In this document: piece after piece, positions 6,729 to 11,534 of the stretch | Layout: each line of letters begins with the position of its first letter | Numbering within the stretch: position 1 is the first letter of the stretch | Notes under the pieces: model-generated | The model's input: the letters and a program-made list of their open reading frames with translations, nothing else | The model's database searches: none | What the model was told of the DNA's origin: nothing | DNA from: Bacteroidota bacterium | Lineage (GTDB): Bacteria > Bacteroidota > Bacteroidia > Chitinophagales > Chitinophagaceae | Assembly: GCA_023427575.1 (NCBI GenBank) | Contig: JAEZAY010000074.1 | Location: 1-11,534 of the forward strand | Length of the DNA: 11,534 nucleotides | Direction: 5' to 3' | Made by a program: the position numbers and the translations under genes

Positions 6729-8366
6729 TTGAAAAGAAAAGACTTTCTACATTTATCCGCACTCAGCCTGGGAGGGATATTAATGCCATCCATTCCCGGT
6801 TTTGCAAGATCGATCGATCCGTCTGAAGCAATTTTGGAAGGCGTTGATGTGGCAGTAAAAAAACAGCTCTCCGATGTTGCATTAAATGCAGCCCGGTCGA
6901 AAGGAGCTTCGTATGCAGATGTTCGCATCGGCAGGTACCTGAACCAGTTTATCGCGACCCGCGAGAACAGGGTTCAGAACATTGCCAATACCGAATCGTA
7001 TGGAGTGGGCATTCGCGTAATAGCGAATGGTTGCTGGGGATTTGCAGCCACCAACAAGGTAACCAAAGAGGATATTGCACGCACGGCGGAAAAGGCCGTC
7101 GCTGTTGCAAAAGCGAATGCTAAAATCCAGGGTCCTCCGGTGCAACTCGCGCCGCAGAAAGGCTTTGGCGATGTAAGCTGGAAGACACCGATCATCAAAA
7201 ATGCTTTTGAGGTACCGGTGAAAGAAAAAGTGGACCTGCTGTTGAATGTGAATGGAATCGCGATGAAGAACGGCGCCAACTTTATCAATTCAGCCCTGTT
7301 CTCCGTAAACGAGCAAAAGTATTTTGCATCTACCGATGGTTCTTATATCGATCAGGATATTCACCGGATCTATCCCACATTCACAGTAACAAAAATTGAT
7401 AAGGCAAGTGGTAAGTTCGATACCCGCCGCGCCTTGAGCTCACCGATGGGAATGGGTTATGAATACCTGGAACCTCTGGCTGATCAAAAGGTGAGCGGCG
7501 TTGTAACGCTGTATAAAAAGCGCTACGATATTCTGGAAGATGTACTTGCCGCAACCCGCGATGTGAGCCAGAAAATCCAGGCCAAATCGGTGGAACCCGG
7601 CAAATATGATCTGGTGCTTGATCCTTCACATCTTTGGTTAACCATTCATGAATCGGTGGGTCATCCTACGGAGCTCGACCGGGTGCTGGGTTATGAAGCG
7701 AATTATGCAGGAACCAGCTTCCTGACGCTGGATAAATGGGAAAGCAAAAACTTCCGTTTTGGAAATGAAAAAGTAACGCTTACTGCAGATAAAACAGAAG
7801 TTGGTTCGCTGGGGGCAGTGGGTTATGATGATGAAGGCGTAAAGTGTAAGGAATGGACCCTGATTAAAGACGGAATACTGGTCGATTACCAGGCCATCCG
7901 CGACCAGGCGCATATTATTGGTAAAAATGAATCGCATGGATGCTGCTATTCACAAAGCTGGGCAGATGTGCAGTTTCAGCGCATGCCGAACGTTTCGCTT
8001 CAACCCGGAAAACAAAAAAAATCGGTTGATGATATTATAAAGAATGTGGAAAAAGGAATTTACATAATCGGCGACGGATCTTTTTCGATTGACCAGCAAC
8101 GTTATAATTTCCAGTTTGGAGGACAAACATTCTACGAAATCAAAAATGGAAAAATCGCCGGGATGCTGCGTGATGTAGCCTATCAGGCAAATACGCAGGA
8201 ATTCTGGAACAGTTGCGCGGAAATCGCCGATCAGTCGGATTACAGACTTGGAGGTGCGTTTAATGACGGCAAAGGACAGCCGAGCCAGTCAAATGCCGTT
8301 TCACATGGCAGTGCAACCACCCGTTTTAATGGAGTAAACGTTATTAACACAGCCCGTAAAATTTAA
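6729..8366 (+). CDS. TldD-family zinc metalloprotease, Tat-like signal (copy 1)
   Basis: A 545-residue TldD homologue. TldD with TldE forms a metalloprotease that, in E. coli, trims microcin B17 precursor and degrades CcdA. The zinc motif HESVGH is at 307-312 (H307, E308, H312), followed by the typical ELDR.LGYEANYAGTSF and GAVGYDDEGV segments and a C-terminal DGKGQPSQ..AVSHG block. E. coli TldD has a Cys as third zinc ligand in its GTCGK segment; the equivalent position here appears to be D513. A vicinal Cys pair occurs at 405-406. The N-terminus, MKRKDFLHLS plus a hydrophobic stretch to about residue 26, resembles a Tat signal with Arg-Lys in place of Arg-Arg and no clear AxA cleavage site. 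The TTG start is supported by the ATG of the close paralogue at 9786, which begins with the same KRKDFL. At 545 residues it is longer than E. coli TldD (about 480). The TldE gene follows after 11 bp. Confidence 0.93.
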   Translation: MKRKDFLHLSALSLGGILMPSIPGFARSIDPSEAILEGVDVAVKKQLSDVALNAARSKGASYADVRIGRYLNQFIATRENRVQNIANTESYGVGIRVIANGCWGFAATNKVTKEDIARTAEKAVAVAKANAKIQGPPVQLAPQKGFGDVSWKTPIIKNAFEVPVKEKVDLLLNVNGIAMKNGANFINSALFSVNEQKYFASTDGSYIDQDIHRIYPTFTVTKIDKASGKFDTRRALSSPMGMGYEYLEPLADQKVSGVVTLYKKRYDILEDVLAATRDVSQKIQAKSVEPGKYDLVLDPSHLWLTIHESVGHPTELDRVLGYEANYAGTSFLTLDKWESKNFRFGNEKVTLTADKTEVGSLGAVGYDDEGVKCKEWTLIKDGILVDYQAIRDQAHIIGKNESHGCCYSQSWADVQFQRMPNVSLQPGKQKKSVDDIIKNVEKGIYIIGDGSFSIDQQRYNFQFGGQTFYEIKNGKIAGMLRDVAYQANTQEFWNSCAEIADQSDYRLGGAFNDGKGQPSQSNAVSHGSATTRFNGVNVINTARKI

Positions 8367-8377
8367 AGTATCTGATT

Positions 8378-9694
8378 ATGCCCATATTAACGAAAGAAGA
8401 AGCGCAGGCCATACTGAAAAAAGCCCTCAGCTATTCAAAAGCCGACGAATGCGAGCTTCGCCTGTCGGGTTCTGAAGGCGGTAATATCCGCTATGCGCGC
8501 AATGCCGTATCCACTGCCGGTGATATCAGCACCATGTCGCTGGCCGTAAGCTCCACGTTTGGTAAAAAAACCGGGGTGGCCACCATCAATGAATTTGATG
8601 ATGCCTCGCTTGAAAAAGTGATCCGCCGGGCGGAAGAACTTGCCAGGCTGGCGCCGGAGAATCCGGAATATGTTCCCCTTCTCGGACCTCAGAACTATGA
8701 TCCTGCCATTACTTTTGTGCAATCCACCGCCAACATGAATCCCGATCTGCGGGCGGAGGCAGTGCGTAAAAGCCTGGAAGTGGCGAAATCGGAAAAGCTC
8801 GAATCCGCCGGTTTTCTCGAAAATTCGGCCGACTTCACGTCCATCATGAATTCAAAAGGACTGTTCGCCTACGATAAAAGCACCGATGTTTCCTTCTCCG
8901 TTACCATGCGAAATGCAGCGGGTACTGGTTCAGGTTATACGGATAAATCGTACAACGATGTTTCGCGCCTCGATACCTTATCATTGAGCAAAATTGCTGC
9001 CGGCAAAGCCAATGGATCGGCTGCGGCAAAAGCCATAGAACCGGGTAAGTACACGGTGATCCTTGAACCACTGGCTGCCAGCGATATGCTGGGAAATCTG
9101 GTAAGAAGCTTTGATGCCAGAAGTGCTGATGAAGGAAGAAGTTACCTCAGCAAAAAAGGTGGCGGCACCCGTTTGGGTGAAAAGTTGTTTGATGAAAAAG
9201 TGACATTGTATTCCGATCCGCTGCATAAAGATCTGCCCTCATCTACCTGGAGCGGTGATGGACGGCCCCAGAAAAAAGTGACCTGGATCGACAAAGGTGT
9301 AGTGAAAAATCTGAGCTACTCCCGGTATTGGGCAAAGGAAAAAGGCGTGGAAGGGGTTCCTCCCGGCGGAAGAATGATTCTGGAAGGTGGAAATGCCAGC
9401 CTGGAAGATCTTATCAAAAGCACTGAAAAAGGCATTCTGGTAACCCGGTTCTGGTATATCCGGATGGTGGATCCGCAAACATTGTTGCTGACGGGCCTTA
9501 CCCGCGACGGTACCTTCTATATCGAAAACGGCAAAATTCAGTTTCCCATAAAAAATTTCCGCTTTAATGAAAGTCCGGTGATTATGCTTAATAACGTAGA
9601 AGAACTGGGCAAGCCGGAAAGAACGGGCAATATGATCGTGCCTCCGATGAAAATCAGGGACTTTACCTTTACATCTCTTTCCGATGCAGTTTAG
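8378..9694 (+). CDS. TldE/PmbA-family protein, non-catalytic TldD partner
   Basis: A 438-residue member of the PmbA/TldE branch, close to the usual family length (~450). It has the N-terminal domain with ADECELRLSGSEGGNIRYARN (about residues 22-42) and the C-terminal domain with a KYTVILEPLAASDML segment. LGEKLFDEKVTLYSDP, a GDGRPQKKVTWIDKGVVKNL stretch and a final RTGNMIVPPMKIRDFTF also match the family. The HExxxH zinc motif is absent, as expected for TldE, which in E. coli pairs with the catalytic TldD subunit. No signal peptide or membrane segment is seen, so it is probably cytoplasmic, in contrast to both neighbouring TldD proteins. The ATG lies 11 bp after the first TldD stop with no Shine-Dalgarno, and the two are probably one transcript. 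A hairpin terminator follows the gene. Which TldD it pairs with cannot be told from sequence. Confidence 0.93.
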   Translation: MPILTKEEAQAILKKALSYSKADECELRLSGSEGGNIRYARNAVSTAGDISTMSLAVSSTFGKKTGVATINEFDDASLEKVIRRAEELARLAPENPEYVPLLGPQNYDPAITFVQSTANMNPDLRAEAVRKSLEVAKSEKLESAGFLENSADFTSIMNSKGLFAYDKSTDVSFSVTMRNAAGTGSGYTDKSYNDVSRLDTLSLSKIAAGKANGSAAAKAIEPGKYTVILEPLAASDMLGNLVRSFDARSADEGRSYLSKKGGGTRLGEKLFDEKVTLYSDPLHKDLPSSTWSGDGRPQKKVTWIDKGVVKNLSYSRYWAKEKGVEGVPPGGRMILEGGNASLEDLIKSTEKGILVTRFWYIRMVDPQTLLLTGLTRDGTFYIENGKIQFPIKNFRFNESPVIMLNNVEELGKPERTGNMIVPPMKIRDFTFTSLSDAV

Positions 9695-9740
9695 ACAATC
9701 GGAAATTGCTATGAGCCGGAATTTGCCGGAATAATAAATC

Positions 9741-9774
9741 AGACTGCGGGTTGAGACTTCAATCCGCAGTTTTT
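9741..9774 (+). terminator. Rho-independent terminator-like hairpin before second TldD
   Basis: The arms ACTGCGG (9743-9749) and CCGCAGT (9764-9770) pair perfectly. The stem can be extended outward (9741-9742 with 9771-9772, including one G-U) and inward to a tetraloop at 9755-9758, giving about 14 pairs. A run of five T (9770-9774) follows. It lies 46 bp after the TldE stop and ends 11 bp before the ATG at 9786. It would end the tldD-tldE transcript. Because no room remains for a promoter after it, it must also lie in the leader of any transcript of the second TldD gene. Confidence 0.75.
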
Positions 9775-9785
9775 AAATTATCCCC

Positions 9786-11420
9786 ATGAAAAGAAAAGAC
9801 TTTTTATATCTCAGTTCAATGGCAATTGGCGCCGGTTTACTGAAATCGTTACCTGTACTTGGCCGTTCGGTAACTGTTGAGGAAGCATTGACGCCCGTTG
9901 ACCGGATGCTGAAAAAACAAATGGCGGATGTAGCCCTGAATGCGGCCGTATCAAAGGGTGCCAGCTATGCCGATGTGCGTATCGGAAGATACCTGAACCA
10001 GTTTCTGAATACCAGGGAACAGAAGACCGAGAATATCAGTAACACAGAATCTTTTGGGATAGGCATACGCGTTATTGCGAACGGATGCTGGGGTTTTGCA
10101 GCTACCAACAGCATGGACAATGACAGCATTGCCAAAACCGCCGCTACCGCCGTTCAAATTGCGAAGGTGAACGCAAAATTGCTGACAGAGCCGGTGAAAC
10201 TGGCACCACAAAAGGGTTACGGAGAGGTAGTATGGAATACCCCGGTAGAGAAAAACCCGTTTGAGGTTCCCATTAAAGACAAAGTGGACCTGCTGCTGGA
10301 AGTAAACAGCATCGCACAGAAAAATGGGGCCAGCTTTGCAAACAGCTCTTTGTTCCAGATCAATGAACAGAAATATTTCGCCTCCACCGAAGGGTCATAT
10401 ATCGACCAGAATATCCACCGGCTATGGCCAACGTTTACACTTACCAAAATTGACAAACAATCGGGGAAATTTGAAACCCGCAACTCGCTCGGCGCACCGG
10501 TGGGCCTTGGATATGAATATTTGATTCCCGATAAAAAAGAAGAAATCGCCGGTCATTTTACCCTGTATAAAAAAAGGTACAACATGATGGAGGATGCTGC
10601 GGTGGCGGCAAAACAACTGAGTGAAAAACTGAATGCCAAACCGGTGGAACCGGGCAAGTATGATCTCGTACTTGATCCTACGAATTTGTTTCTTACCATC
10701 CATGAATCGGTGGGCCATCCTACCGAACTGGACCGGGTACTTGGATATGAAGCCAACTACGCGGGAACCAGTTTTGTTACGCTCGATAAGTGGAAATCGG
10801 GGAATTTCAAATTTGGAAATGAACTGGTGAACTTTTTCGCCGATAAAACCCAGCCAGGCTCACTGGGGGCTGTTGGTTACGATGATGAAGGCGTAAAATG
10901 CAAACAATGGGAGATTATAAAAAACGGAATCCTGGTAAATTATCAGGTGATCCGTGATCAGGCGCATATTTTGGGGCTGAATGAATCGCAGGGTTGCTGT
11001 TATGCCGACGACTGGAGCAGCGTTCAGTTTCAGCGCATGCCGAATGTATCGCTTCAGCCCGGAAAACAGCGCTTAAGTGCCAGCGACATGATTAAGAATG
11101 TAGAAAAAGGGATTTACATCCTGGGAAGAAATTCCTATTCAATCGATCAGCAACGGTACAATTTTCAGTTCAGCGGCCAGCTTTGTTATGAAATCAAAAA
11201 CGGGCGGATCACAGGATTGCTGAAAGATGTAGCTTACCAGTCGAACACCCAGGAGTTCTGGAATTCCGTTTCCGCAATTTGCGATCAGGATGATTACCGG
11301 CTTGGGGGTTCTTTTTTTGATGGTAAGGGCCAACCCTCACAGATCAGCGCCGTTTCGCACGGATGTTCAACAACCCGCTTTAACGGCGTAAATGTTATAA
11401 ATACCGGCAGACGAATTTAA
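9786..11420 (+). CDS. TldD-family zinc metalloprotease, Tat-like signal (copy 2)
   Basis: A 544-residue paralogue of the TldD at 6729, roughly 70% identical by eye over its full length with almost no gaps, so the two arose by duplication and have since diverged. The zinc motif HESVGH is intact at 306-311, and the third-ligand position again seems to be Asp (D512 in FFDGKGQPSQ). A Cys pair at 404-405 is conserved, and the C-terminal block reads SHGCS here against SHGSA in copy 1. The N-terminus MKRKDFLYLS plus a hydrophobic stretch is again Tat-like with Arg-Lys; no clean AxA cleavage site is visible. The ATG start is unambiguous and lies just beyond a terminator-like hairpin, with no Shine-Dalgarno. 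Most divergence is in residues ~8-45, ~109-135 and ~225-290, away from the metal site. It is probably an active metalloprotease with distinct substrate or expression. The family is certain; partner and substrate are unknown. Confidence 0.93.
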   Translation: MKRKDFLYLSSMAIGAGLLKSLPVLGRSVTVEEALTPVDRMLKKQMADVALNAAVSKGASYADVRIGRYLNQFLNTREQKTENISNTESFGIGIRVIANGCWGFAATNSMDNDSIAKTAATAVQIAKVNAKLLTEPVKLAPQKGYGEVVWNTPVEKNPFEVPIKDKVDLLLEVNSIAQKNGASFANSSLFQINEQKYFASTEGSYIDQNIHRLWPTFTLTKIDKQSGKFETRNSLGAPVGLGYEYLIPDKKEEIAGHFTLYKKRYNMMEDAAVAAKQLSEKLNAKPVEPGKYDLVLDPTNLFLTIHESVGHPTELDRVLGYEANYAGTSFVTLDKWKSGNFKFGNELVNFFADKTQPGSLGAVGYDDEGVKCKQWEIIKNGILVNYQVIRDQAHILGLNESQGCCYADDWSSVQFQRMPNVSLQPGKQRLSASDMIKNVEKGIYILGRNSYSIDQQRYNFQFSGQLCYEIKNGRITGLLKDVAYQSNTQEFWNSVSAICDQDDYRLGGSFFDGKGQPSQISAVSHGCSTTRFNGVNVINTGRRI

Positions 11421-11534
11421 AATCTGCTGGCATTAACCGATTTATTTTTATACATTGGATTCAGTGGTGTCCGATTAATAATTTTCCATTTACCTGAAAC
11501 CTATATCAAAAGTGGGTTAGAAGCAGTCATTTGT
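11421..11534. other. Non-coding right edge, AT-rich, no gene seen
   Basis: After the second TldD stop there are 114 bases with no ORF of note on either strand and no clear terminator hairpin. A weak promoter-like arrangement (TTG at 11455-11457, 21 bases, TAATTTTC at 11479-11486) and a GTGTCCGATTAAT string near 11468-11480 are visible, but neither is strong enough to call. Confidence 0.3.

Noticed and set aside
7647..7664. HESVGH read as a thermolysin-type HExxH zinc site
   Set aside because: The spacing is HExxxH, and the surrounding sequence matches the TldD family over the whole protein, not gluzincins.
11455..11486. Bacteroidota-type promoter (TTG, 21 bases, TAATTTTC)
   Set aside because: The -7 box matches only partly and no downstream gene is in the window to support it; left as a note only.

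Overview
The window looks like chromosome from a member of the Bacteroidota or a close relative in the FCB group. Reasons: the set of protein families and their order, start codons that mostly lack a Shine-Dalgarno sequence, use of TTG starts, and moderate GC content. This assignment is inferred from protein character, not from a marker gene. All seven complete genes and the one partial gene lie on the + strand, packed tightly.

Region 1 (2-6666) is a MoxR/DUF58/BatA-type gene cluster. It holds the C-terminal end of a MoxR-family AAA+ ATPase, a soluble DUF58 protein with a von Willebrand A (vWA) metal-binding site, a BatA-domain membrane protein, a 714-residue membrane-anchored protein with a histidine-rich stretch, and a 600-residue membrane protein. 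Junctions are 4 bp apart, directly abutting, or overlapping as ATGA, so the genes are almost certainly co-transcribed and partly translationally coupled. In such systems MoxR ATPases act as chaperone-like partners of vWA proteins and remodel envelope or metal-containing complexes. Here the large membrane proteins would place extracytoplasmic domains in the periplasm.

Region 2 (6729-11420) holds three genes of the TldD/TldE (PmbA) family in the order TldD, TldE, TldD. Both TldD-like proteins keep the HExxxH zinc motif and begin with a Tat-like signal that reads Arg-Lys where Arg-Arg is usual. The TldE-like protein lacks both the zinc motif and a signal. The two TldD copies are old duplicates, roughly 70% identical by eye. 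A strong terminator-like hairpin lies between TldE and the second TldD, ending only about a dozen bases before the start codon. Expression of the second copy may therefore be attenuated or otherwise set apart from the first two.

The most interesting reading of the whole window is an envelope MoxR/vWA machine encoded next to a pair of possibly exported TldD-type metalloproteases, whose third zinc ligand appears to be Asp instead of Cys. The functional link between the two regions is inferred from adjacency only. The last 114 bp hold no gene; an AT-rich stretch there might be the edge of an insertion sequence, but this is weak. I saw no RNA gene, CRISPR array or complete mobile element.
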